From the NCBI RefSeq assembly GCF_028657195.3, contig NZ_JANCPR020000042.1:17117-81116 (forward strand): a stretch of DNA of 64,000 nt, written 5' to 3'. The notes beneath the pieces are model-generated. The model searched no databases. It was not told where the DNA came from and saw nothing but the letters and a program-made list of their open reading frames with translations. The position numbers and the translations under genes were made by a program. Shown in pieces: positions 33,694-44,937 of this stretch; within the stretch, counting starts at the first letter, position 1, and the number at the start of each line of letters is the position of its first letter. The stretch is from Streptomyces iconiensis. GTDB lineage: Bacteria; Actinomycetota; Actinomycetes; Streptomycetales; Streptomycetaceae.

Positions 33694-35124
33694 TCAGCCG
33701 AGCAGCGCCCGAAGCGCCGCCACATCGACCTTCCCCGGCCCCCGCGTCGGGAACTCCCGTACGACATGCACCGTGTTGGGCCACTCGTACTCCGCCAGAT
33801 GCGCCACGATCCGCGCCCGCCACTCCTCCGGCAGCCCACCCCCGGGGTCCTCGACGACGAAGTGCAGCGAGTGGCCGCGCCGTTCGTCCTCCACGGCGAC
33901 GACCTTGACACCGCGCCCGCACGCCTCCGCCTTGCGCTCCAGCCGCTCGGGATACAGCGTGAACCCCATACGGTCGACCGCGCGGTCCCGCCCCAGCACC
34001 GTCAGCCTGCCCCCGGCATCCAGCAGACCCAGGTCACCCGTCGCGTACCACTCCCCCGCCGGCGCCGGATCGAGCGTGCCGTCAGGCAGGAGGTACCCCT
34101 CCATCAGATCCGGCGAGCTGACCTCGACATGCCCGCTCTCCCCCGGGACGGCCTCCGCTCCGTCCCGGACGACGCGCACCCGGACACCGGGCAGCGGACG
34201 CCCGCAGTGCACCGGGTCGCCGGGCGTGGCCAGCGCGATGTTGCCCAGCTCCGTCATCCCGTAGCCGTCGAGCAGCGGCCTGCCCAGCGTCTCCTCGAAC
34301 TCGCGCGCGAGCGGCGCTGCCAGCGGCGCACCGCCCACGCCCCAGATCCGCACGTTCGCGAGAGGCCCGCGCAGCGCGGGGCGGCGGCGCAGCACCCCGA
34401 GCAGCGTGTGGTACGTCACGGGCGCCGCGTCCACGGCCGTCGCCCCGTACTCGGCCGCCTGCTCCACCGCGGTACCGATGTGCTGATACGGGGTCACCAG
34501 GAGCGTGCAGCCCGCCATCCACCACAGCAGGACGACGGACAGCCCGTACTGGTGCGAGAAGGGCAGCAGCGGCGCGAGTACGTCGTCGGGGCCGTAGCCC
34601 ATCGCCTCGATCGTGCGCAGCGTGTTGCCGCGCACGGCCCGGCCCGACCTGACGACTCCCTTGGGGCGCCCGGTCGTTCCCGAGGACCAGAGGATCACGG
34701 CGTCGTCGCGCGCGAACCACTCCGAGAGGTCGAGCTGAGCGTCGGCCCCGGCGCCCCGTGCCGCTCCCGCACCGGCCCCGGCGTCGGTGGTGGGCAGCGC
34801 GCGGTAGTCGACGGTCTTGACGCCGGGCAGATCCGCCACCGCACCACTGGTCAGCAGCCAGCCCGCACCTGCCTGGCGCGCGGACAGCTCCAGGTCGGCG
34901 GGGACGGTCTGGCGGTGGTCGACGGGCACGAGCGAGGTGCCCAGGCGCATCAGCGCCAGAAGGGTGACGAGGTAGGGCGCCGAGTTGTCGCCCTGGATCA
35001 GCACCCGGTCCGAGGAGCGGACGCCGAGGCCGTGCAGCGCGTCGGCCGTGCTCAGTACGCGGTGCGTGATGCCGACGGCGCCGGGCGCCTCCGCCGGGTC
35101 GAGGAGTCTTCCTGAACGGGTCAT
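33694..35124 (-). CDS. Acyl-AMP ligase (ANL superfamily, fatty acyl-AMP/CoA ligase)
   Basis: 476 residues, ATG at 35124. ANL motifs: P-loop LWSSGTTGRPKGV, LLDGYGMTELGNI (A5), WYATGDLG (A7), and the C-terminal GPGKVD with the A10 Lys. Somewhat shorter than housekeeping FadD. Likely activates a carboxylic acid for transfer to the ACP, possibly the acid formed by the ThDP/ALDH pair. The gene is divergent from the KR gene, sharing a 53-base promoter with GTCAA half-sites. Very short leaders are predicted on both sides. Confidence 0.87.
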   Translation of the reverse strand: MTRSGRLLDPAEAPGAVGITHRVLSTADALHGLGVRSSDRVLIQGDNSAPYLVTLLALMRLGTSLVPVDHRQTVPADLELSARQAGAGWLLTSGAVADLPGVKTVDYRALPTTDAGAGAGAARGAGADAQLDLSEWFARDDAVILWSSGTTGRPKGVVRSGRAVRGNTLRTIEAMGYGPDDVLAPLLPFSHQYGLSVVLLWWMAGCTLLVTPYQHIGTAVEQAAEYGATAVDAAPVTYHTLLGVLRRRPALRGPLANVRIWGVGGAPLAAPLAREFEETLGRPLLDGYGMTELGNIALATPGDPVHCGRPLPGVRVRVVRDGAEAVPGESGHVEVSSPDLMEGYLLPDGTLDPAPAGEWYATGDLGLLDAGGRLTVLGRDRAVDRMGFTLYPERLERKAEACGRGVKVVAVEDERRGHSLHFVVEDPGGGLPEEWRARIVAHLAEYEWPNTVHVVREFPTRGPGKVDVAALRALLG

Positions 35125-35144
35125 GGGGATCCCCCTAGCAAGGA

Positions 35145-35160
35145 GTCAACTTTAGTCAAG
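35145..35160. promoter_or_regulatory. GTCAAC-TTTA-GTCAAG element in the ligase/KR divergent promoter
   Basis: Two direct GTCAA half-sites 10 bases apart; read on the minus strand they are TTGACT and TTGACT/C, usable as -35 boxes for the ligase. TAGTAT at 35164-35169 could be the -10 box of the KR gene, only 9 bases from its ATG, which predicts a leaderless mRNA; indeed no Shine-Dalgarno sequence precedes that ATG. Confidence 0.45.
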
Positions 35161-35177
35161 TCTAGTATCGTTCAGTC

Positions 35178-35894
35178 ATGACCCCGGCACGAACCGCTCT
35201 TGTCACAGGTGGAAATCGAGGCATAGGCAGGGCGATAGCCCAGTCACTCGCCGACTCAGGCCACCAAGTAGCAGTCACATACCGTGACTCGCCCCCGAAG
35301 GACGCCACCGGCCTCCACCCCGTGCGGTGCGACGTCACCTCGGCCGCCGACATCGACGACGCCTTCCGCAGGACCGAGGAGGAACTCGGAACCGTCGAGA
35401 TCCTGGTCGCCTCGGCGGGAATCGTGCACGACCGGCCCCTCATCGGCATGACCGAGGACCAGTTCACCGCCGTCCTCGACACCAACCTCACCGGCGCCTA
35501 CCGCTGCGCCGCCCGCGCCGCACCCCGCATGCTGCGCGGACGCTGGGGCCGCATCCTGTTCGTCGGCTCCGTCACGGGCCTGACAGGCAACGCGGGACAG
35601 GCCAACTACGCGGCCAGCAAGGCGGGCCTTGTCGGCATGGCCCGCTCACTCGCCCGGGAGTTCGGCCGCCGCGGCGTCACCGTCAACACCCTGGCACCCG
35701 GCCTCATCGACACCGACATGACCGCCGACCTCAGCCCCCGGCACCGCGAGGAACTCACCGCCGCACTCCCCGTCCCCCGCATCGGAACCTGCGACGACCT
35801 CACCGCAGCCGCCCTCCTGCTCACGGGCGAGTCCGCCGGCTACATCACCGGCGCCGTCCTCCCCGTCGACGGCGGCCTCAGCATGGGCGCCTGA
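35178..35894 (+). CDS. 3-oxoacyl-ACP reductase (FabG-type ketoreductase)
   Basis: 238 residues, ATG at 35178. NADPH motif TALVTGGNRGIGRAIAQSLA, catalytic Ser in FVGSVTG and Tyr/Lys in ANYAASKAGLVGMA, and the C-terminal GAVLPVDGGLSMGA are all canonical. It reduces the 3-keto group after each condensation. It is the last gene assigned to the cluster on the right; the following gene differs in type. The housekeeping counterpart is presumably elsewhere. Confidence 0.9.
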   Translation: MTPARTALVTGGNRGIGRAIAQSLADSGHQVAVTYRDSPPKDATGLHPVRCDVTSAADIDDAFRRTEEELGTVEILVASAGIVHDRPLIGMTEDQFTAVLDTNLTGAYRCAARAAPRMLRGRWGRILFVGSVTGLTGNAGQANYAASKAGLVGMARSLAREFGRRGVTVNTLAPGLIDTDMTADLSPRHREELTAALPVPRIGTCDDLTAAALLLTGESAGYITGAVLPVDGGLSMGA

Positions 35895-36047
35895 ACCCCG
35901 GGCCCCAGACCCACGGAATCCCTCATTCCGTGCCACTTGCCCATGCGGGCTCCTCCCCGCAGGGAAACGAGGGTTCGCCCACCCGATCTGCTGAACGAAC
36001 AGGACTTCCCCCACACCGGTACGGACCCGCCCCGAAGACTCGCCCCC

Positions 36048-36899
36048 ATGAGCGAAACCTACGAACACCTACGCGCCCAGGCCGTGGCCCTCCGCCGCGA
36101 GGGCCTCAGCCGCCGCCAGATCCGCGACCGCCTCGGAGTCCGCAACAACGACCTCCTCAACCGCCTCGTCACCGGCGAGCCGGCCCCCGCCTGGACCCGC
36201 CGCCCCAACGCCAAGGACGACCAGCGCGCCCGAGCCCGCGAACTGCGCCGCGCGGGCATGACCTACGACCAGATCGAACTGGAACTCGGCGTCTCCAAGA
36301 GCTCGATCTCCCTCTGGGTCCGCGACCTCCCGAAACCCGCGCCCCGCACCCCCGAGGAAGCCTCCGCCATCGCCCGCCGCGGCTGGGAGCGCACGCTCGA
36401 ACTCCGCGACGAGCAACGCCACCGCACGAGGTCCGCAGCGACCGCCGAGATCGGCACCGTCAGCGACCGCGAGCTGTTCCTGATCGGGGTGGGGCTGTAC
36501 TGGGCTGAGGGGACCAAGAGCAAGCCGTATCGGCGCTCCGAGAACGTCAGCTTCGTCAACAGCGACCCGGACATGATCAGGCTCCATCTCGCCTGGCTGG
36601 ACCTGCTGGAGGTGGAGAGCAAACGCCGGCGCTTCCACGTCATGATCCACGAGTCCGCTGACGTGGAAGCTGCCGAGAACTACTGGGCAGACCTCGCCGG
36701 GGTGCCGAGGAGTGCCCTGATGAAGACGGTCCTGAAGAAGCACAACCCCAAGACCGCCCGCAAGAATGTAGGAGACGACTACCGTGGCTGCCTGACCGTC
36801 CGCGTCCTGCAAGGCGCCGAGCTTTACCGTCGCATCGAGGGCTGGTGGTACGGCATAGTATGTGGTGCCCGATCAGCCGAAGAGGCAAATCGGACGTAA
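36048..36899 (+). CDS. Double helix-turn-helix protein with a possible LAGLIDADG-like domain, next to tRNA-Gln
   Basis: 283 residues, ATG at 36048. Two similar HTH segments occur at the start: LRREGLSRRQIRDRLGV and LRRAGMTYDQIELELGVSKSSISLW. The C-terminal half contains ELFLIGVGLYWAEGTKS, VSFVNSDPDMIRLHLAWLDLL and YRGCLTVRV, a pattern I associate with homing-endonuclease-like LAGLIDADG domains; no second clear acidic motif is visible, so activity is doubtful. The stop is only 6 bases before the tRNA gene. Function unknown; an ancient mobile-element origin is inferred from the domain type and tRNA position. Confidence 0.6.
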   Translation: MSETYEHLRAQAVALRREGLSRRQIRDRLGVRNNDLLNRLVTGEPAPAWTRRPNAKDDQRARARELRRAGMTYDQIELELGVSKSSISLWVRDLPKPAPRTPEEASAIARRGWERTLELRDEQRHRTRSAATAEIGTVSDRELFLIGVGLYWAEGTKSKPYRRSENVSFVNSDPDMIRLHLAWLDLLEVESKRRRFHVMIHESADVEAAENYWADLAGVPRSALMKTVLKKHNPKTARKNVGDDYRGCLTVRVLQGAELYRRIEGWWYGIVCGARSAEEANRT

Positions 36900-36905
36900 G
36901 GGTAA

Positions 36906-36976
36906 TCCCGGGTCGACTAAGGGCAAGTCAGCGGTTTTTGGTGCCGTCGATGGGGGTTCGAATCCCTCCCCGGGAG
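36906..36976 (+). tRNA. tRNA-Gln (anticodon TTG)
   Basis: Acceptor arms TCCCGGG (36906-36912) and CCCGGGA (36969-36975) pair perfectly, with discriminator G at 36976. The D-arm has GAC/GTC, the anticodon loop is TTTTGGT giving anticodon TTG, and the T-arm is GGGGG-TTCGAAT-CCCTC. CCA is not encoded. It lies between the HTH gene and glmU. Confidence 0.9.
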
Positions 36977-37102
36977 CTCACAGCACTCAGAACCTCAATT
37001 CGGGTCCTGACCGCGCAGGTCAGGACCCGCGCTCATGTCCGGGCGAAAACCCCCCGGTATTCTGCGAGCAGCACCCCACCCCCGAAGCCGAAGGGCACCC
37101 CC

Positions 37103-38602
37103 GTGAGCGCCAATCGCCCGGCAGCCGTCGTCGTTCTCGCAGCGGGTGAGGGCACCCGCATGAAGTCGGCGACACCGAAGGTCCTGCACGAGATCTGCGG
37201 CCGATCCTTGGTCGGTCACGTCGTGAACGCCGCGCGGGCCGTCGATCCCGAGCATCTGGTCGTGGTCGTCGGGCACGCGCGGGAGAAGGTCACCGCGCAT
37301 CTCGCGGAGAGCGCGGGCGAGGCCCGTACCGCGATCCAGTACGAACAGAACGGGACGGGGCACGCCGTCCGCATGGGCCTGGAGGAGCTGTCGGGGAGCG
37401 GGGTCGCGCTCGACGGCACCGTCCTGGTGACGTGCGGTGACACCCCGCTGCTGACGGGCGGCACGCTCCAGCGGCTGGCCGAGACGCATGTGGCGGATGG
37501 CAACGCCGTGACGGTGCTGACGGCCGAGGTGCCCGACGCGACGGGTTACGGGCGGATCGTGCGTGCGCGTGCCGACGGCGGCGCGGTGACGGGGATCGTC
37601 GAGCACAAGGACGCGAGCGAGGCGCAGCGTGCGATCCGGGAGATCAACTCGGGGGTGTTCGCGTTCGACGCGCGACTGCTGACGGAGGCGCTGGGCAAGG
37701 TCCGTACGGACAACAGCCAGGGCGAGGAGTATCTGACGGACGTGCTCGGCATTCTGCGGGAGGCGGGGCATCGGGTGGGTGCTTCGGTCGCGGCGGATCA
37801 CCGGGAGATCGCGGGGATCAACAACCGGGTGCAGTTGTCCGAGGCGCGCGGGATGCTCAACGCGAGGCTGGTGGAGGACGCGATGCTCGCGGGTGTCACC
37901 GTCGTGGATCCGGCGACGACGTGGTTCGACGTGGGTGTGACGTATGAGCCGGATGCGATGGTGCATCCCAACTCGCAGTTGCTGGGCGCCACTCATCTCG
38001 CCGGCGGTTGTGAGGTGGGCCCGAATTCGCGGCTCACGGACACCCGGGTCGGTGAGGGTGCGGCGGTGAGCAACAGCGTCACGAAGGGTGTGGAGATCGG
38101 TGCGGGTGCCTCTGTCGGTCCGTACACGTATCTGCGTCCGGGTACGCGGCTGGGCGCCGGGGTGAAGGCGGGCAGCTTCGTGGAGATGAAGAACTCGGAG
38201 ATCGGTGAGGGGACGAAGGTTCCGCATCTGTCGTATGTGGGTGATGCGGAGATCGGTGAGCACAGCAACATCGGTGCGGCCAGTGTTTTCGTCAACTACG
38301 ACGGTGAGGCCAAGCACCGCACGACGGTGGGGTCCCACTGCCGTACGGGTGCGGACAACATGTTTGTGGCGCCTGTCACGGTCGGTGACGGTGCTTATAC
38401 GGCTGCCGGTTCTGTGATCACGAAGGATGTGCCGCCTGGTTCGCTCGCGGTGGCGCGTGGCCAGCAGCGGAACATCGCGGGCTGGGTGGCGAGGAAGCGT
38501 CCGGGCAGTGCGGCGGCGCAGGCAGCGCAGGCGGCGGAGGCCACTGAGGGTGAGGGCGGGGAGTCCGGAACGCCCGGTGGGGCGGCACCGGGGAACGGTT
38601 GA
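37103..38602 (+). CDS. glmU: Bifunctional UDP-GlcNAc pyrophosphorylase / GlcN-1-P acetyltransferase
   Basis: 499 residues, GTG at 37103. The N-terminal nucleotidyltransferase has LAAGEGTRMKSATPKVLHEICG and QNGTGHAV, with GDTPLL for metal binding. The C-terminal half is a left-handed beta helix of hexapeptide repeats with PYTYLRPGTRLGAGVKAGSFVEMK and SYVGDAEIGEHSNIGA. It makes UDP-N-acetylglucosamine for peptidoglycan. A 40-residue Ala/Glu/Gly tail follows the conserved domain. prs follows after 131 bases. Confidence 0.96.
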   Translation: MSANRPAAVVVLAAGEGTRMKSATPKVLHEICGRSLVGHVVNAARAVDPEHLVVVVGHAREKVTAHLAESAGEARTAIQYEQNGTGHAVRMGLEELSGSGVALDGTVLVTCGDTPLLTGGTLQRLAETHVADGNAVTVLTAEVPDATGYGRIVRARADGGAVTGIVEHKDASEAQRAIREINSGVFAFDARLLTEALGKVRTDNSQGEEYLTDVLGILREAGHRVGASVAADHREIAGINNRVQLSEARGMLNARLVEDAMLAGVTVVDPATTWFDVGVTYEPDAMVHPNSQLLGATHLAGGCEVGPNSRLTDTRVGEGAAVSNSVTKGVEIGAGASVGPYTYLRPGTRLGAGVKAGSFVEMKNSEIGEGTKVPHLSYVGDAEIGEHSNIGAASVFVNYDGEAKHRTTVGSHCRTGADNMFVAPVTVGDGAYTAAGSVITKDVPPGSLAVARGQQRNIAGWVARKRPGSAAAQAAQAAEATEGEGGESGTPGGAAPGNG

Positions 38603-38733
38603 CCGGGTACACGGTCGTATGAGACCAGGCGTACGGTTGGGGTGAGCCGGACTGGCCACCAGGCCGAAACCCGACGAGCCGCTGAGCCGCCGACGAGCCG
38701 CTGTGCGGCGCACCACACAGGGAGACAACAGCA

Positions 38734-39711
38734 GTGACCGGGATCAAGACGACCGGCGAGAAGAAGCTCATGCTCTTCTCCGGCCGCGCCCACCCCGAAC
38801 TCGCCGAAGAGGTCGCGAAGCAGCTCGGTATCGGCGTGGTCCCGACCAAGGCTTTCGACTTCGCCAACGGCGAGATCTACGTCCGTTTCCAGGAGTCGGC
38901 GCGGGGCGCTGACTGCTTTTTGATGCAGAGCCACACGGCTCCCATCAACAAGTGGGTCATGGAGCAGCTCATCATGATCGATGCGCTGAAGCGTGCGTCC
39001 GCGCGGAGCATCACTGTCATCGTGCCGTTCTACGGTTACGCGCGGCAGGACAAGAAGCATCGGGGCCGTGAACCCATCTCGGCGCGTTTGGTGGCGGATC
39101 TGTTCCAGACGGCGGGTGCTGACCGCATCCTGACCGTGGATCTGCACACGGATCAGATCCAGGGGTTCTTCGACGGCCCTGTGGACCATTTGTTCGCGCT
39201 GCCGCTGCTGGCGGACTATGTGGGCGCGAAGGTGGACCGGGACAAGCTGACGATCGTGTCTCCTGACGCGGGCCGGGTGCGGGTGGCGGACCGCTGGGCG
39301 GACCGGCTGGGTGCTCCGCTGGCGATCGTGCACAAGCGGCGTGATCCGGATGTGGCGAACCAGGTGACCGTGCATGAGGTCGTCGGTGTGGTGGAGGGCC
39401 GCGTGTGTGTCCTGGTCGACGACATGATCGACACGGGTGGCACGATCTGTGCCGCGGCGGACGCGCTGTTCGCGAACGGTGCCGAGGACGTCATCGTGAC
39501 GGCGACGCACGGTGTGCTGTCGGGTCCTGCGGCCGACCGTCTGAAGAATTCGAAGGTGAGCGAGTTCGTGTTCACGAATACGCTGCCGACTCCGGGTGAG
39601 CTGGAGCTGGACAAGATCACGGTGCTGTCGATGGCGCCGACGATCGCCCGCGCGGTGCGTGAGGTGTTCGAGGACGGCTCGGTGACCAGCCTGTTCGACG
39701 AGCAGGCGTAG
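38734..39711 (+). CDS. prs: Ribose-phosphate pyrophosphokinase
   Basis: 325 residues, GTG at 38734. Canonical elements: FSGRAHPELAEEVAKQLG, FANGEIYVRF, PFYGYARQDKKHRGREPISA (flexible ATP loop), and the PRPP signature VLVDDMIDTGGTI. Makes PRPP from ribose-5-phosphate and ATP for purine, pyrimidine, His and Trp synthesis. Full length for class I enzymes. Confidence 0.97.
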   Translation: MTGIKTTGEKKLMLFSGRAHPELAEEVAKQLGIGVVPTKAFDFANGEIYVRFQESARGADCFLMQSHTAPINKWVMEQLIMIDALKRASARSITVIVPFYGYARQDKKHRGREPISARLVADLFQTAGADRILTVDLHTDQIQGFFDGPVDHLFALPLLADYVGAKVDRDKLTIVSPDAGRVRVADRWADRLGAPLAIVHKRRDPDVANQVTVHEVVGVVEGRVCVLVDDMIDTGGTICAAADALFANGAEDVIVTATHGVLSGPAADRLKNSKVSEFVFTNTLPTPGELELDKITVLSMAPTIARAVREVFEDGSVTSLFDEQA

Positions 39712-39780
39712 GTACGGCGTACGGCGGCGTGGTGCGATCGGCACGCTGATCGATTTCCGACCGGCCTCTCTTGACGAGTA

Positions 39781-39831
39781 GACTCTGCGAGTCGCTCGGC
39801 GAGGGAGGCCGGAGCCGTTTTCAGGCTCGGG
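39781..39831 (+). promoter_or_regulatory. Hairpins in the leader of the L25 gene
   Basis: Within the 216-base gap before rplY there is a small dyad GACTC-TGC-GAGTC (39781-39793) and a larger one with arms CCGGAGCC (39809-39816) and GGCTCGGG (39824-39831). They lie about 100-150 bases before the ATG and could be leader structures or weak terminators. Promoter elements are not certain. Confidence 0.3.
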
Positions 39832-39927
39832 GGTTCCGTTATCGACGCGCGCTCTCCGTAGCAGGTCCGTCGGGACCGAGTGGCATCGCATGTTTCTGTT
39901 CCGCTTTCGTCTACGAGGAGCGCCGTC

Positions 39928-40527
39928 ATGGCTGAAGTCAACGTTTCCGCCACTATCCGTACCGAGTTCGGCAAGGGCGCTTCGCGCCGTCTGCGCGCGG
40001 TGGAGAAGGTTCCGGCGGTCATCTACGGCCACGGTGCCGAGCCCGTCCATGTCGTGCTTCCGAGCTACGACATGATGATGGCGCTGAAGAACTCGAACGT
40101 TCTGATCAACCTGGATGTCGAGGGCAAGCGCGAGCTGGTCATCCCGAAGGCCGTGCAGCGTGAGGCGATCCGTGGCTTCCTGGTCCACATCGACCTGCTG
40201 ACGGTGATCAAGGGCGAGAAGGTCAACGTGGATGTGCCGATCCACGTCGACGGCGAGCTGGGCCCTGGCCAGCACCTGGTGGAGCACGTGTACAACGCGC
40301 TGCCTGTCGAGGCCGAGGCCACGCACATTCCGGAGAGCGTGACCGTTTCGGTCGAGGGTCTGGTCGCGGGCGACCAGATCGCCGCGAAGGACATCAAGCT
40401 GCCCACGGGCACGTCGCTGGCGATCGACGGCGACGAGACGGTCGTCCAGATCCTGTCCGCGCAGGCGGAGGAGCCGGCTGCCGAGGGTGAGGGCGAGTCG
40501 GCCGGTACCGAGGGCGCGGCCGAGTAG
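39928..40527 (+). CDS. rplY: 50S ribosomal protein L25/general stress protein Ctc
   Basis: 199 residues, ATG at 39928 with GAGGAGCG upstream. The L25 RNA-binding domain (about 1-95: IRTEFGKGASRRLRAVEKVPAVIYGHG) is followed by the beta-rich TL5/Ctc C-terminal domain (AVQREAIRGFLVHIDLL, PGQHLVEHVYNALPVEAEATHIPE) and an acidic tail. Binds 5S rRNA; the two-domain form is normal for actinomycetes. Next to pth, as is common in this phylum. Confidence 0.95.
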   Translation: MAEVNVSATIRTEFGKGASRRLRAVEKVPAVIYGHGAEPVHVVLPSYDMMMALKNSNVLINLDVEGKRELVIPKAVQREAIRGFLVHIDLLTVIKGEKVNVDVPIHVDGELGPGQHLVEHVYNALPVEAEATHIPESVTVSVEGLVAGDQIAAKDIKLPTGTSLAIDGDETVVQILSAQAEEPAAEGEGESAGTEGAAE

Positions 40528-40645
40528 GTCCGTACTCCGCAGCGTCCTGCCGTTGCCGGCACGCTGTTTTCGCTGTTCCCGGGCGCCGGGTGGGTCGTCG
40601 TGGCCTGCCTGGCGCCCGGTGTCCGATGAACCGGAGGATTCTGAC

Positions 40646-41239
40646 ATGTCGGCCGGCCAGGATGTGTGGCTCGTCGCGGGGCTCGGTAACCCGGGTCCCG
40701 GTTATGCCGGTAACCGGCACAATGTCGGCTTCATGGTCGCCGACCTTCTCGCGTCGCGTATGGGCGCGAGGTTCAAGACGCACAAGGCGGCCCGCGCCCA
40801 GGTGCTGGAGGGCCGGATCGGGGTTCCGGGTGTCTCAGGTCACCGGGTGGTGCTGGCGAAGCCGATGTCTTTCATGAATGTCTCGGGCGGCCCGGTGAAG
40901 GCCCTGCTGGATTTCTACGGGATTCCCGTGGAGCGCCTGGTGGCCGTGCACGACGAACTGGACATCGACTACGGTGCTCTGCGCCTGAAGCTGGGTGGTG
41001 GCGACAACGGCCACAACGGCCTCAAGTCCCTCACCAGGGCCCTCGGTCCCGACTACCACCGGGTCCGTTTCGGTGTGGGCCGCCCTCCGGGCCGTATGCA
41101 GGTGGCCGATTACGTGCTGAAGGACTTCTCCACGGTGGAGCGCAAGGAGCTCGGCTATCTGGTCGACCGCGCGGCCGATTCCGTTGAGTCACTTCTGGTG
41201 GACGGGCTGGAGCGGACGCAGAGCGCATACAACTCCTAA
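40646..41239 (+). CDS. pth: Peptidyl-tRNA hydrolase
   Basis: 197 residues, ATG at 40646 with GGAGGA 6 bases upstream. Catalytic His in GNRHNVGFMVADLL; other family motifs are KPMSFMNVSGGPV, VAVHDELDIDYG and GGDNGHNGLKSL. It frees tRNA from peptidyl-tRNAs that drop off the ribosome. Follows rplY by 118 bases. Confidence 0.96.
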   Translation: MSAGQDVWLVAGLGNPGPGYAGNRHNVGFMVADLLASRMGARFKTHKAARAQVLEGRIGVPGVSGHRVVLAKPMSFMNVSGGPVKALLDFYGIPVERLVAVHDELDIDYGALRLKLGGGDNGHNGLKSLTRALGPDYHRVRFGVGRPPGRMQVADYVLKDFSTVERKELGYLVDRAADSVESLLVDGLERTQSAYNS

Positions 41240-41298
41240 GCACACAAGCGGGATTCAGAGGTTGACCGGCTGCCGTTCCGTGGCCAAGGATCGCCGCC

Positions 41299-41811
41299 AT
41301 GTCGCCCAGGACCCGCACAAGTACGAAACGCAGCCGTACGCGCCGCTTGGGCGAGAGCGCGTACGGCGTTCTGCTGCTGGCACGTACGGGGTTGATGGCG
41401 CTGATCGCGCTGGTGCTGGTGGTGGCGGGGGTGTGGACGTCGTGGGGGACGGCGGGGCCCGCGATGACGGGCAAGGAGCGGGGCACGGTGACCGTGCGTA
41501 CGTGCGGTGACGACGAGTGCGAGGGCACGTTCAGACCCGCTGGGCCGTCGGCGCCCGAGAAGGTGCTGCTGGCGAGATCCGTCTCCGGGGGGAGGGGCGA
41601 GACGCTGGATGTCGCGGTGAAGCCCGGTACGGACCACGTCGTGAGGACGGGGCCTGCCGGGATTCTTTATGCCTGGGTGCCGTTGGGCGGCGCGCTGCTG
41701 CTGGCGTCGCTGGTGGTGGCGGGCGGCCTGCGGATGCGGCGTACGGCGGTGGGGATGGGGCTGGCCGGGGTGCTGGTGATGGGCGGCGCGTGGGCGCTGC
41801 TCGCCTTCTGA
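41299..41811 (+). CDS. Small membrane protein of unknown function
   Basis: 170 residues, ATG at 41299, 59 bases after pth. A basic N-terminus leads to a membrane segment (about 23-45), an outside-facing loop with two Cys (TCGDDECEGTF, likely a disulfide), then two further membrane segments at about 122-140 and 148-168. No enzymatic motif. Conserved-looking Streptomyces type, but I do not recognise a function. Confidence 0.75.
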   Translation: MSPRTRTSTKRSRTRRLGESAYGVLLLARTGLMALIALVLVVAGVWTSWGTAGPAMTGKERGTVTVRTCGDDECEGTFRPAGPSAPEKVLLARSVSGGRGETLDVAVKPGTDHVVRTGPAGILYAWVPLGGALLLASLVVAGGLRMRRTAVGMGLAGVLVMGGAWALLAF

Positions 41812-41962
41812 GCGGCGAGCGGCGCCCACGCGTGCCGGAGTGCCGGGGGCCGGGCCCGGGGCTGACCGTGAGCCTCTGGGCCGTGCGGCCCCGTGACCCC
41901 GTGGCCCCGCTGCGGCCTCCCGGGCCCCGCGGCCTCCCGGGCCCTGCGGGTCTGCGCCCTGC

Positions 41963-44713
<2,751 letters not shown>

Positions 44714-44881
44714 AGGTGCGGCTCCCTTGCGGCTTTGCTTCTGGGCAGGTGGCGGACCGCGCTGTCCGACCTTTCAAGGATAGGTCGGGCTGTGCGTGGT
44801 ACAGCACTCAGTCCGAAGGGTGGGCGCTGACCCCTGAGCGGTCCGTACCCCTCTTGTTCCGTACGGGACGGCTGCCATACT

Positions 44882-44908
44882 TACGACGCCGTAGGTTACG
44901 GAACCGTA
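44882..44908. promoter_or_regulatory. Tandem TACG-N4-CGTA dyads upstream of the desaturase
   Basis: Two inverted repeats, TACGACGCCGTA (44882-44893) and TACGGAACCGTA (44897-44908), are spaced 15 bases start to start and end 29 bases before the desaturase ATG. This is a typical arrangement for TetR-family operators, and a TetR gene lies just downstream of the desaturase. Confidence 0.6.
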
Positions 44909-44937
44909 GCCAACCATCGTTCCAATGAGGGACATCT

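Noticed and set aside
12347..35894. A LanD-type cysteine decarboxylase
   Set aside because: Every gene in the interval was inspected; none has a flavoprotein decarboxylase pattern. The ThDP enzyme is a decarboxylase-type fold but of the 2-oxoacid class.
36048..36976. Integrated element with attachment sites at the tRNA
   Set aside because: No integrase or excisionase is present and no duplicate of the tRNA 3' end was noticed, so an attachment site is not called.
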